Assembly (NCBI GenBank): GCA_019637685.1
Contig: JAHBVF010000003.1
Location: 124,001 to 188,000, forward strand
DNA: 64,000 bases
DNA from: Caldilineaceae bacterium
Lineage (GTDB): Bacteria; Chloroflexota; Anaerolineae; Caldilineales; Caldilineaceae
Reading direction: 5' to 3'
Numbering within the stretch: the stretch's first letter is position 1; each line of letters begins with the position of its first letter. Under the pieces are notes generated by a model, which did no database searches, was not told the DNA's origin, and was given only the letters and a program-made list of their open reading frames with translations. This document shows positions 26,495 through 34,734 of the stretch, one piece after another. The position numbers and the translations under genes were made by a program.

Positions 26495-28089
26495 TGGGTG
26501 CGGAAGTCAATAGTCGAGTGGGGGGCGCGGCTGCGCCCCCCATTTCGCAGACGGGTCCGACACTCCTCTCGTGGATTTTCCGCCTGACAGCTCTGGCGGT
26601 TGTCGACGGGATTGCCATTTGGCTGCTCTACCAGATGTTCAGCGATGGCATCTGGCAGTTGGCGTTGGCGATTGGCATCGTCACTGTGTTGCTCAATCTG
26701 ATCTTCCTGCGGGACGATCTCTACCCCCTGCGCTGGATATCCCCCGGTCTGGCCCTGCTCGTTGTGCTGGTCATCTATCCCGTTCTTTTCAGCGTCTATA
26801 CCGCCTTTACCAACTACGGCGACGGCCACCTGCTCACCCAACTCCAGGTGGTGCATCTGTTGGAGAAACGCCGTTTTCTGGCCGAGGGGGCCACGCTCTT
26901 CAACTACACCGCCTACCTCTCGCCCGACGGCACGGAGTATGCCCTCTATCTGGAAGCACCCGACGGCAGCGAGGCTTATATTGCACACCAGGGCAGCCTG
27001 GAGGCGGTGGAGCCAGGCACACCGCCCGCGGAAATCGAGGGCTTTTTACCCCTGGCCCGGGCCGATATCCTGCGCGGGGGCCACACCCAAAAGCTGGTAG
27101 CCATCACTTTTGGCAATGATGAGACAGCCTTTCAGGTCAGCGACCGCCAGTTGGGCAAAGCCGCGGAATTTCAGCAGCGCTACACCTATCTGGCCGACGA
27201 AGACGCCATGCGCGACAACCAGACGGGCGTTCTCTACCGGCCTGTCCAGGGGACGTACACGGCGGAGGACAGCTCAACCCTGACCCCTGGCTATCAGGTG
27301 GTGGTGGGGACGCGCAATTTCGAGCGGTTGCTGACCAATCCCGCCTTTCGCCAGCCCTTTATTCTCGTCTTTGCGTGGACCGTCGGCTTTGCGCTTTTGG
27401 CCGTTTTCACCACCTTTGCCGCGGGTCTGCTCCTGGCCATCGCCCTGGACGATCCCGACCTGCCCTTCCAGAAACTCTTCCGCTCGTTGCTGCTCATCCC
27501 CTACGCCATTCCCGCCTTTATCAGCGTGCCGGTCTGGGTAGGTCTGCTCAACCCCGAATTTGGTGTCATCACCCAATTTCTGCAAAACACCTTCGGGGTG
27601 ACGATTCCCTGGTTCGGCAGCCCCATCTGGGCAAAGGTGGGCATTGTGCTGGTCAATCTGTGGCTGGGATTCCCATATATGTTTCTGATCTGCACGGGCG
27701 CGCTGCAAGCCCTGCCCACAGACATCTACGAAGCCGCGGACATCGACGGGGCCAATATCTTCCAGCGCTTCTGGGCAATCACCCTGCCCCTGCTGCTGAT
27801 TACTGTTGGGCCGCTGCTGGTGGCCTCTTTCGCCTTCAATTTCAACAATTTTGTGATTATCGATCTCTACAACCAGGGCGCGCCGCCCATGAGCGGCACA
27901 CCCTCGCCGGTGGGACACACGGATATTCTGGTCTCGTACACCTTCCGGGTGGCCTTTAGCAGTGGCCGGGGCGCGGATTTGGGCTACGCGGCCGCGATTA
28001 CTGTGGCGATCTTCCTGATTCTGGTGGTGATCACCTGGTTCCAGTTCCGCTTTACGAATATGCTGGAAGAACGCAGCGAGAATGTGTAG
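26494..28089 (+). CDS. malF: ABC transporter permease, MalF type
   Basis: A 531-aa inner-membrane permease. It has N-terminal TM segments (about 26-100), a large extracytoplasmic P2-like domain (about 105-280) as in MalF, then the permease core of about five segments. The ATPase-coupling EAA loop is EAADIDGANIFQRFWAITLPLL (about 417-438). P2 contacts the binding protein in the maltose system. Translation is coupled to malE through a one-base overlap. Maltose-type function is inferred from fold and neighbours. Confidence 0.9.
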   Translation: MGAEVNSRVGGAAAPPISQTGPTLLSWIFRLTALAVVDGIAIWLLYQMFSDGIWQLALAIGIVTVLLNLIFLRDDLYPLRWISPGLALLVVLVIYPVLFSVYTAFTNYGDGHLLTQLQVVHLLEKRRFLAEGATLFNYTAYLSPDGTEYALYLEAPDGSEAYIAHQGSLEAVEPGTPPAEIEGFLPLARADILRGGHTQKLVAITFGNDETAFQVSDRQLGKAAEFQQRYTYLADEDAMRDNQTGVLYRPVQGTYTAEDSSTLTPGYQVVVGTRNFERLLTNPAFRQPFILVFAWTVGFALLAVFTTFAAGLLLAIALDDPDLPFQKLFRSLLLIPYAIPAFISVPVWVGLLNPEFGVITQFLQNTFGVTIPWFGSPIWAKVGIVLVNLWLGFPYMFLICTGALQALPTDIYEAADIDGANIFQRFWAITLPLLLITVGPLLVASFAFNFNNFVIIDLYNQGAPPMSGTPSPVGHTDILVSYTFRVAFSSGRGADLGYAAAITVAIFLILVVITWFQFRFTNMLEERSENV

Positions 28090-28100
28090 AAGACGGTTGA

Positions 28101-28165
28101 CTGAAGACAGCGGACCGAGGACGGCGAACGGCACGCTGTCTGAACATTGGCGGTCCGCGGTCCGA
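28101..28165. repeat. GGACCG-type palindrome after malF
   Basis: CGGACCGAGGAC near 28112 pairs with GTCCGCGGTCCG near 28155 with two mismatches, with GACAGC/GCTGTC inside. It uses the same words as the palindrome at 35737-35784. Confidence 0.5.
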
Positions 28166-28204
28166 CATAGCAGTTCTCCATGCGACGGGCTGCGCCGCAG
28201 AGAA

Positions 28205-28389
28205 TAAAATTTTGTATACACGGATCGAAAGGAACACAGATTTTTGCTCCGTGTTCTCGCCGTGTACACAAGCCTATTTTCAGGACAGTGTACCTGCCCA
28301 TTTCGGGCATAATCAGCAATGAAAATAGGGACACAGGTTACGCAGATTCTATCCGTATTTATCCGTGTTCATCAGTGGCTATTTTCAGG
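28205..28389. repeat. Composite palindromic repeat, copy 4, two units between malF and malG
   Basis: The first unit runs from TTTTGTATACACGGAT to CCTATTTTCAGGACAG. The second starts with a TGCCCATTTCGGGCA hairpin (28295-28309), then TGAAAATAGGGACACAG, and closes with CTATTTTCAGGACAG. It fills most of the 317-base gap that separates malF from malG, which has no other feature. Confidence 0.78.
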
Positions 28390-28406
28390 ACAGAGGGAAC
28401 TACTCA

Positions 28407-29282
28407 ATGGCACAGACTCTTCGCTCGATGAAAAAGCGGCGCAAATGGGCAATGGCGGCCCGGATTGTGCTGGCGCTGGTCGTGCTTGCCTACGCGCTTT
28501 TTCCGGTGATTTGGATATTTTCGGCCTCCCTGGATCCGCGCAACACACTGGTCAACCAGTCGCTGATTCCGCCCCGGGCCAACTTCGACAATTATGTCAG
28601 GCTCTTCACCAGTGATCTCCTGCCTTTCCGCCAGTGGCTGCTCAACTCCACCCGCATCGCGGTGGTGACCACCGTCCTGACGCTGCTGATGACAGCCTTT
28701 GCCGCCTATGCCTTTTCCCGCTTCCGCTTTCGGGGCCGCCGCTCTCTGCTGCAAACAGTCCTGCTGATTCAGGTCTTCCCCAATTTCCTGAATATGGTGG
28801 CCCTCTTTCTCATTCTCCAGCAGTTGGGAAATTATGTGCCCTGGCTCAGCCTGAACAGCCACGGCGGACTGATTCTGCTCTATCTGGGCGGCGCGCTGGG
28901 GGTGAACACGTGGTTGATGAAGGGCTTCTTCGACTCCATCCCCCGGGATTTGGACGAGGCAGCCACCATCGACGGGGCCAGCCATTGGCAGACCTTCTGG
29001 CTGGTCATCTTCCCGCTGGTGCGCCCGATTCTGGTGGTGGTGGGGCTATTGATTTTTGTGGGGACGTATCAGGAATTTGTTCTGGCGCGGGTGATGTTGC
29101 AGGATTCGCAGAAATATACGCTGGCCGTGGGGTTGAGTCTCTTTGTGCGGGACCAGTACGCGCAGCGCTGGGGGGTATTTGCCGCGGGCGCGCTCATCGG
29201 CGCGCTGCCGGTGGTGATCGTCTTTCTCATTTTCCAGCGCTATCTGGTGGGCGGCCTGACCGCGGGGAGTGTGAAGGGGTAA
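28407..29282 (+). CDS. malG: ABC transporter permease, MalG type
   Basis: A 291-aa permease with six TM segments. The EAA loop reads [23 protein letters not shown] (split around residue 190). ATG 28407 follows AGAGGGAAC, which lies at the end of the repeat; the frame extends 14 codons into the repeat but has no signal there. It pairs with MalF as the second half of the channel. The MalK/MsmK-type ATPase is absent from this window, so a shared ATPase elsewhere is expected. The repeat gap may alter malG expression relative to malEF. Confidence 0.9.
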   Translation: MAQTLRSMKKRRKWAMAARIVLALVVLAYALFPVIWIFSASLDPRNTLVNQSLIPPRANFDNYVRLFTSDLLPFRQWLLNSTRIAVVTTVLTLLMTAFAAYAFSRFRFRGRRSLLQTVLLIQVFPNFLNMVALFLILQQLGNYVPWLSLNSHGGLILLYLGGALGVNTWLMKGFFDSIPRDLDEAATIDGASHWQTFWLVIFPLVRPILVVVGLLIFVGTYQEFVLARVMLQDSQKYTLAVGLSLFVRDQYAQRWGVFAAGALIGALPVVIVFLIFQRYLVGGLTAGSVKG

Positions 29283-29338
29283 GCACCGGGGGATTTGCCT
29301 GCCACGGCCAACCCCAACGTGCAACTCTCCTGTCCGTT

Positions 29339-29953
29339 CTATCCTTCGTGGCCCAAATAGTGGGTCAGCGTCGCCACCAGCCCGCACAGTTCCATTGCCT
29401 CGCTGCCCAAATCCCGCAGAATATCCCGCTGATCCATCGGCCCCCGGGGCGGGGCAGCGGGCAGACCGGCGGCGACCCCGTGCCAGCGATCCAACACTTG
29501 CTGCAGCGTAATCTTTTCCTGCCACAGATAGGCCAGCATCTCCCGCCGCGCCCAGGTGATGACCTGCTGCCAGGCGACTGTGAGCGTCTCCCCGCTTGCG
29601 CCCGCCACAAATTCGGCGCAGAAATGGGGGTGCAGACGCCAGGCCAGGGCAAAGACGTGGCTGCCGTCTGCCAACCCGCGGGTCGGCCCCAAATAGTTGA
29701 GCCGGTTGAGAACCGTCTGGACCGCGGCCAGGGCCAGGTCCGCGCTGCCGCCATCCGAACCGCCGAAGTCGAAGCCGTCGTCGCTGTGATGGCGCAGGGG
29801 GGGCAGATTGACCGCCACTAGCGGCTTCCCATCAACCGTCACCCGTCGGGCCACAATCCCGGCTGTCACGGGCTGGGCCAGCACCAGAAAGCCGATGTCA
29901 TCGGCCAGAATGTTCTCGGTCAAAACGTCGTCGGCCAGCATATCTGTTGCCAT
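29339..29953 (-). CDS. DUF6166-like protein
   Basis: A 204-aa cytosolic protein without recognised catalytic residues. Residues about 30-90 (VARRVTVDGKPLVAVNLPPLRHH then SDDGFDFGG and ADLALAAVQTVLN) resemble the DUF6166 pattern, with its HHS-x-DGF-x-WG core and following helix that packs against a nucleic-acid-sized groove. The C-terminal half is helical and unassigned. It is encoded 20 bases after gltX on the same strand and may be cotranscribed. Function unknown. Confidence 0.55.
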   Translation of the reverse strand: MATDMLADDVLTENILADDIGFLVLAQPVTAGIVARRVTVDGKPLVAVNLPPLRHHSDDGFDFGGSDGGSADLALAAVQTVLNRLNYLGPTRGLADGSHVFALAWRLHPHFCAEFVAGASGETLTVAWQQVITWARREMLAYLWQEKITLQQVLDRWHGVAAGLPAAPPRGPMDQRDILRDLGSEAMELCGLVATLTHYLGHEG

Positions 29954-29973
29954 CTATCACCCCTCACCGATTA

Positions 29974-31494
29974 TTACGTCAGCTCACCCAATACCTCAAT
30001 GCCCCGGGCCACCCGGCGCAGCACTTCTTCCCGTCCTAATGCCTGCAAACTCTCGAAAAGGGGTGGCGAGACTTTTTTGCCGGTGATGACCGCGCGGAAG
30101 GGGCCAAAGTAGCCGCCCGCACTCACGCCCATCGCGGCAGCCCGTTCTCGGAACGCGGCCTGAATGTCATCGGGCAGAAAAGGCTCGACGGTTTGCAAAA
30201 GAGCCGCGCCATCTTCCAGCACCGCGATGCTCTGGGCTGCATCCAGCTTGCGTCCCAGCAGGAGCGAGGGGTCTTCGTAGACAATCTCGTCAGCCGTCTT
30301 ATAGGCCCAATCGATCCAGCCAATCGCCTCGTCCAGCCGCTTTATGCGCTCCTGAATTTGGGGCACGAGGATGTCCAGCCGGGCATCGTTCTGCAATTTG
30401 GCCGGGGCAATCTTCAACTGTTTGCTCAGAATTGGAATCAGTTGCTCTTTCAGCGCGGCGGGCGTAAGCTGGCGGATGTATTGGCTGTTGATCCAGTCCA
30501 GTTTCTCATAGGGCAGGGCCGAGGCTTTGGGATTGATCCGGGCCACATCGAAGCGCGCAATCGCCTCTTCCCGCTCGAAAATCTCGATCTCCGGGTCATA
30601 ATTCCAGCCCACATTTGTCAAGAAATTGAACATAGCATCGGGCAGATAGCCAGCGCTGATGAACTCGTGGACCAGGGCCAGAAATTCCTTGCCCTCCACC
30701 ACTTTTTTGCGCTTGCTCATTTTGCCCTTGCCGCTGGGGTCCAGAATCACCGGCAGGTGGACCAGCACCGGCAGCTCCCAGCCAAAGGCTTCCATCACCA
30801 GTTTATGGATGGGCGCGGTGGGCAGCCACTCCTCCCCGCGCAGGACGTGGCTGATCTCCATCAGATGATCGTCCACCATCGCGGCCAGGTGATAGGTGGG
30901 CAGCCCATCGCTTTTGAGCAGCACTTCGTCCTGCAACTGGCGGTTCTCCACCGTAATATCGCCCCGGATCAGGTCGGCGAAGGTTGTTTTTCCCTCCAAA
31001 GGCACGGCCAGGCGGATGACCGAGGGCAGGCCCGCTGCTTCCTGGCTGGCCCGTTCGGCCGGGCTGAGATGGCGACAGCGCCGGTCATAGCCGGTGGGCT
31101 GCTTTCTGCGCCGCTGCTCTTCCCGCATTTCGTCCAGGCGCTCGGCCGTGCAATAGCAGCGATAGGCCGCGCCGCTGTCCAGCAGTTTCTGCGCGTGCTG
31201 CTGATAGATGGCCGCGCGCTCGGTCTGGATATACGGCGCGTGGGGGCCGCCCACATCTGGCCCTTCGTCCCACTCCAGCCCCAGCCAGCGCAGACCCCGC
31301 ATCAGGCTTTCCAGACTTTTGGGGTCGTAGCGTTTCTGGTCGGTGTCTTCGATGCGCAGGATAAATGTGCCACCCGTGTGTTTGGCCCACAGATAATCAA
31401 AAAGGGCCGTGCGCAGGCCGCCCAAATGCAGTTCGCCGGTGGGGCTGGGGGCAAAACGGACACGGACGGGACGGGCTGTGGCTGGATTGGACAT
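29974..31494 (-). CDS. gltX: Glutamyl-tRNA synthetase
   Basis: A 506-aa class I aminoacyl-tRNA synthetase charging tRNA-Glu (or non-discriminating for tRNA-Gln). ATG 31494 gives RVRFAPSPTGELHLGGLRTALFD directly, containing the HIGH-class motif; GGAG lies upstream and the longer frame is unconserved. The KMSKS-class loop is KGKMSKRK. The anticodon-binding C-terminal cage domain (about 320-506) is helical. Length and motif order are standard. No gatCAB or glnS is visible to decide discrimination. Confidence 0.96.
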   Translation of the reverse strand: MSNPATARPVRVRFAPSPTGELHLGGLRTALFDYLWAKHTGGTFILRIEDTDQKRYDPKSLESLMRGLRWLGLEWDEGPDVGGPHAPYIQTERAAIYQQHAQKLLDSGAAYRCYCTAERLDEMREEQRRRKQPTGYDRRCRHLSPAERASQEAAGLPSVIRLAVPLEGKTTFADLIRGDITVENRQLQDEVLLKSDGLPTYHLAAMVDDHLMEISHVLRGEEWLPTAPIHKLVMEAFGWELPVLVHLPVILDPSGKGKMSKRKKVVEGKEFLALVHEFISAGYLPDAMFNFLTNVGWNYDPEIEIFEREEAIARFDVARINPKASALPYEKLDWINSQYIRQLTPAALKEQLIPILSKQLKIAPAKLQNDARLDILVPQIQERIKRLDEAIGWIDWAYKTADEIVYEDPSLLLGRKLDAAQSIAVLEDGAALLQTVEPFLPDDIQAAFRERAAAMGVSAGGYFGPFRAVITGKKVSPPLFESLQALGREEVLRRVARGIEVLGELT

Positions 31495-31714
31495 TGGCTG
31501 CTCCGTAGGCTGACAAATAAACGGTGAGCAATTATCAGTCTCGCGGAGGATCACCTGCCGGTCGCGGATAACGGCTCACTTCCCATATCCCTCTAGCCTA
31601 TCACAGCCAATGCCTCTCGTCGAATTTTTGCCCCACCGGGGATGTGTGGAACAGGGGCACAAACGGCGTCAGCTCTGATGTGCCCGCCCCCAGTGTGCCC
31701 GCGTACAGCCGGTT

Positions 31715-32701
31715 TCAGCCCGCACGCTTCGCATTTGCCTCCACATTCTCCCGCACAATCGCCGCCATCTCGTCCAGCGTCGCCTCCTGAAAAGTCCGCC
31801 CATCGGCCAGGGTCTGGCTGCGGGTCATATACCCCGTGCTGCCGCCGTGGGTCATCGGCCCCAGATTGCGGAAGACGATCCGCCCTCGCCGCCGCGCCCG
31901 GTTCCAGTCCGAATACCAGAGAAAAGGCCACCGTCCCGGAAAGACCAGAGGCGTCAACCGTTGGGGGGTATCCTTCTCCCCATAGAGGTGATAGACCCGG
32001 TCCACGGCCAGCAGGCCGGGATCGTTGCCGTAGATGCCGCCCAACAGAATCACATAGACCGGGCCGCCCATCTGCTCGCGCAGATAGGGCGCCGCGCCCA
32101 CGGCAATCTGCCCCGCGCCGCTGTAGCCGACGAGAAAGACCGGCGCGGCCTGCTCTGGATTGTAGCCCCGGCGGGCCAGGCCGTGGGCGATCACCCGGGC
32201 CATGGCCTGGTTGTAGATGGGGCCGTAGCGGTGGTCGATGGAGATGGCCACCTGCCAGATGTTGCGCAGATTGATCAGATAGCCGCCCAGCCGCTCCAGC
32301 CAATTGTCACTCAGTTTGCTGCGCAGCGCCCAGCGCCAGAGCCGGGCGAAGACAGGCTGGCCGGTCAGCGGCAGATTGTTGACCGAATAGGGAAAGATGT
32401 CGTCGATGACAATTGTGTGGGCCAAATTTTCGTCCAGTTGCTCCAGAAAAGCCCGCTCTCGACGGCTGAGGCTTTCGCCCCCCACCTGGGCAATGCCGGA
32501 GAGAAAGACCAGATAGCTGTCGATATCTTCCCGCGGTTTGGCGTCGGGCAGATGGATGGGCAGATCAGCCGTGTGGATGTTTGATCCAAACCAGCCCGCC
32601 CACCAGCCCAGGGCTTCGAAAGGGGCCAGAGCCGCCCAGACCAGCAGGGCCATAAACCCAATGCCCAGCAGGGAGAGCAGATTGGCCAGGGGTTCAGCCA
32701 T
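31715..32701 (-). CDS. Membrane-anchored alpha/beta-hydrolase-like protein
   Basis: A 328-aa protein with one N-terminal TM segment (about 5-27, ANLLSLLGIGFMALLVWAAL). The body resembles an alpha/beta hydrolase: VFLVGYSGAGQIAVGAAPYL has a G-x-S-x-G nucleophile elbow, and a late HGG in PMTHGGSTGY could provide the histidine. ATG 32701 has AAGGAGGG upstream. Its start overlaps the stop of the YIP1-like gene by 8 bases, so the two proteins are translationally coupled and may form a membrane complex. Substrate unknown. Confidence 0.6.
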   Translation of the reverse strand: MAEPLANLLSLLGIGFMALLVWAALAPFEALGWWAGWFGSNIHTADLPIHLPDAKPREDIDSYLVFLSGIAQVGGESLSRRERAFLEQLDENLAHTIVIDDIFPYSVNNLPLTGQPVFARLWRWALRSKLSDNWLERLGGYLINLRNIWQVAISIDHRYGPIYNQAMARVIAHGLARRGYNPEQAAPVFLVGYSGAGQIAVGAAPYLREQMGGPVYVILLGGIYGNDPGLLAVDRVYHLYGEKDTPQRLTPLVFPGRWPFLWYSDWNRARRRGRIVFRNLGPMTHGGSTGYMTRSQTLADGRTFQEATLDEMAAIVRENVEANAKRAG

Positions 32702-33413
32702 CGCCCCCTCCTTGCCGCCGGTTGCGACGGAAACGGGTCTGCCAATCCGCGGGCAGGCGCATGCGGCGCAGATCGGCCACTGTCCAGTGCAGGGGCACAC
32801 CCGCGGCCCGGTTCTCCGCCCAGCGCTCGAAGGCCAGCAGCGGGCGGCCCAGTGTGCGCCGGGCGATCTGCACCAGCAGCCAGCCCACAGCGCTGCACGC
32901 CACCGCCTGCCAAATGGTCAGCCCCAGCCCGGCGTGGACAGCCACGACCGTTGCCAGCAGCGTCCACACGGCGATCACCAGCGAGAAGAGGCTGCCCAGA
33001 TAGGGGGTAAGAATGAAAAAGCCGAAGAGCTGGGGCGCATAGGCCAGGCCCACCGCCCGGGCCACCACGGCAAAGGCTTCGCCCCGGCCAAAGAGACGCA
33101 TGCCCACCAGCCAAATCGTGGCCGCCCAGAAGAGATAGCCCACCGCGTGGGTGGCCGCGGAGAGCAGCAGCGATAGCACAAAGCGCCGGGGGGTGATGCG
33201 GTTGATGAAGAGAACGATCGACTGAGCCAGCCCTTCGGAGAGACCGGCCAACGCCACCACCAGCAGGGCAATGCCCAGCCCCTGTCCGTTCTCGGCCAGC
33301 AGCCGATAGACGGTGGGGTCCAGGGCCAGGGCGCGGCGGATCAGCTCGGCCAGGCCGGGGAGGGTGTCTTCTGCGTTGGGCGCGTGTTGGAGAATCAGGG
33401 AAATATAGTTCAT
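32694..33413 (-). CDS. YIP1-like multipass membrane protein
   Basis: A 239-aa protein with about five hydrophobic segments between residues 45 and 190, followed by a basic cytosolic tail (RFRRNRRQGGGDG). The segment order and GYLFWAATIWLVGMRLFGRGEAFAVVARAVGLAYAPQ resemble bacterial Yip1-domain proteins. ATG 33413 is preferred over the longer frame to 33506, which runs through palindromic DNA. It is followed by the hydrolase-like gene with an 8-base overlap. Confidence 0.6.
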   Translation of the reverse strand: MNYISLILQHAPNAEDTLPGLAELIRRALALDPTVYRLLAENGQGLGIALLVVALAGLSEGLAQSIVLFINRITPRRFVLSLLLSAATHAVGYLFWAATIWLVGMRLFGRGEAFAVVARAVGLAYAPQLFGFFILTPYLGSLFSLVIAVWTLLATVVAVHAGLGLTIWQAVACSAVGWLLVQIARRTLGRPLLAFERWAENRAAGVPLHWTVADLRRMRLPADWQTRFRRNRRQGGGDG

Positions 33414-33483
33414 CGATTGGTGTTTGTGGACCCCCTCCCGGCCTCCCCCATTCTGGACATTAACGAATTGATCGGGCAATAGC

Positions 33484-33550
33484 GTAGGTGCAGCTTTTAG
33501 CCGCACAGATAAGGGATGTCCAAAGACATGCGGCTAAAAGCCCCACCTAC
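33484..33550. repeat. GTAGGTG-type long palindrome
   Basis: Arms of 22 bp (33484-33505 and 33529-33550) pair with two mismatches; an inner ATGTC-CAAA-GACAT hairpin sits in the loop. It shares words with 14008-14082 and lies in a 403-base non-coding gap (33414-33816) filled by three repeat elements. Confidence 0.8.
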
Positions 33551-33608
33551 CCTTCCTCAATTATTTTCTTGATCCACAAGCAGCCAGACAAATAGCCCAC
33601 ACCCCTCT

Positions 33609-33704
33609 GCGTGCGGGGATACGGCGTGTCGTCCGCGTGCGATTCGGTTGCGTACTCCGGTCGCGGAGGGGTAATGGATGTCCGTCACGCGACAAGCGTG
33701 ACCT
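33609..33704 (+). repeat. 95-bp dispersed repeat, copy B
   Basis: About 86% identical to 22323-22417. This copy keeps a perfect GTCACGC-GACAA-GCGTGAC hairpin near its right end, which is damaged in copy A. The upstream part has GTGCGATTCGGTTGCGTACTC. Confidence 0.8.
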
Positions 33705-33729
33705 GATTGAAAAAGACTTAAACTGTTCC

Positions 33730-33804
33730 ACCACAAAAACACAAAGGCACAGTGGAAAAGCGAAGAGTTCTTTGTTTTTCTTCGTGTCTTTGTGCTTTTG
33801 TGGT
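33730..33804. repeat. ACCACAAA-type palindrome after the creatininase gene
   Basis: Arms of 21 bp (33730-33750 and 33784-33804) pair with two mismatches and are rich in ACAAAG words. It lies 12 bases beyond the stop of the minus-strand creatininase gene and may act as its terminator. Confidence 0.7.
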
Positions 33805-33816
33805 TCTCATCCCATT

Positions 33817-34641
33817 CTACCACCGAATGTGGGACTGCACGGGGCCGGTGTGCTGGTCCTGGCGCGGGGCGATGGGCCAGGTCTGCCATTCGGTGGCCAC
33901 CTCCACTAGCCCGTTGACCGCGGCCTCGAAGATGGCCTTGCCCTTCTCCGGCGTGGCGGTGGTCGGGTCGCCGTGGACACCCAGAGTCGTCCAGCGTCCC
34001 CAGTAGTCGTTGAAGCGCACCGGATTTTTGTAAACGCTGTCCGAACTGACAAATTTGCCGCGCACGTCGTCGTCCGCGGCAGCTTTGTCCATCTGCACCC
34101 GTTCCGGGGCCAAGTGCAGATAGAGGGACGTCTCGAACTCGTCGGCGTGGGCCATCACTTCCGTGTCTTTCACAGCATTGAAAGCCTCTGTCGCCAAGGG
34201 AAAGTAGCCCAGCGCGCCGCAGATCGAATTGGTTTCCAGGGTCACACGCCGGGCGATGAGGTCGATGAGGGGTGTGTTGGAGCCGTGGCCGTTGACCAGC
34301 AGCATATGGGTGAAGCCGTGATAGGCCACGCTTTTGAGGATATTCAGGCAGAAGGCGATGAAGACATCCGGCTCGATGTGGATGGTTCCAGGGAAGTCGA
34401 TGTGGTGACGGTTCAGCCCGTAGGCGATGGGCGGCAACACCAGAATTTTGTCCGGCGCGCGGCGGCCCGCCTCCAGGCAGACCGACTCGGCCAGGAAGAG
34501 GTCCACGTCCAGAGGCAGGTGGCGCCCGTGCTGCTCGGTGGAACCGGTGGGCAGGATGACGACCTTTTGCATGGCAATGGCGTCGTTCATCTCGGCCCAG
34601 GTCAGGCGGTTGTAGCGGTATTCGGTGGCGGCGGAGGTCAT
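33817..34641 (-). CDS. Creatininase-family amidohydrolase
   Basis: A 274-aa metal-dependent enzyme. The family's metal-binding residues are visible in LPTGSTEQHGRHLPLDVD (Glu and His/Asp, about 31-48) and LLVNGHGSN (about 128-136), with a late Glu in ADEFETSLYLHLAP. Members open cyclic or linear amides (creatinine, formamides, mycofactocin precursor). AGGAG precedes ATG 34641. It is the first of three same-strand genes with mannonate dehydratase- and RraA-like enzymes, so a role in degrading a sugar-acid or amide-linked compound is more likely than creatinine. Confidence 0.85.
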   Translation of the reverse strand: MTSAATEYRYNRLTWAEMNDAIAMQKVVILPTGSTEQHGRHLPLDVDLFLAESVCLEAGRRAPDKILVLPPIAYGLNRHHIDFPGTIHIEPDVFIAFCLNILKSVAYHGFTHMLLVNGHGSNTPLIDLIARRVTLETNSICGALGYFPLATEAFNAVKDTEVMAHADEFETSLYLHLAPERVQMDKAAADDDVRGKFVSSDSVYKNPVRFNDYWGRWTTLGVHGDPTTATPEKGKAIFEAAVNGLVEVATEWQTWPIAPRQDQHTGPVQSHIRW

Positions 34642-34685
34642 AGGGCAAAGCTCCTGTAGAATGTGAATCTATTTTGTAGCGGAAG

Positions 34686-34724
34686 CGTGCTGCGTAAGAT
34701 TAGGCGGCGATCTCACGCAGCACG
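34686..34724. repeat. GCTGCGT-type palindrome
   Basis: Arms of 15 bp (34686-34700, 34710-34724) with one mismatch and a 9-base loop, between the mannonate dehydratase-like gene and the creatininase gene. It shares the GTGCTGCGT word with 1545-1587. Confidence 0.7.
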
Positions 34725-34734
34725 TATCTTTGGG

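Noticed and set aside
9896..28389. CRISPR array or tRNA array made of the repeated words
   Set aside because: Copies are several kilobases apart, palindromic and without regularly spaced spacers; no tRNA cloverleaf or CCA end is seen.
33609..33704. Integron attC-like site for the 95-bp repeat
   Set aside because: No R'/R'' core (GTTRRRY) pair or integrase nearby, and the hairpin is short.
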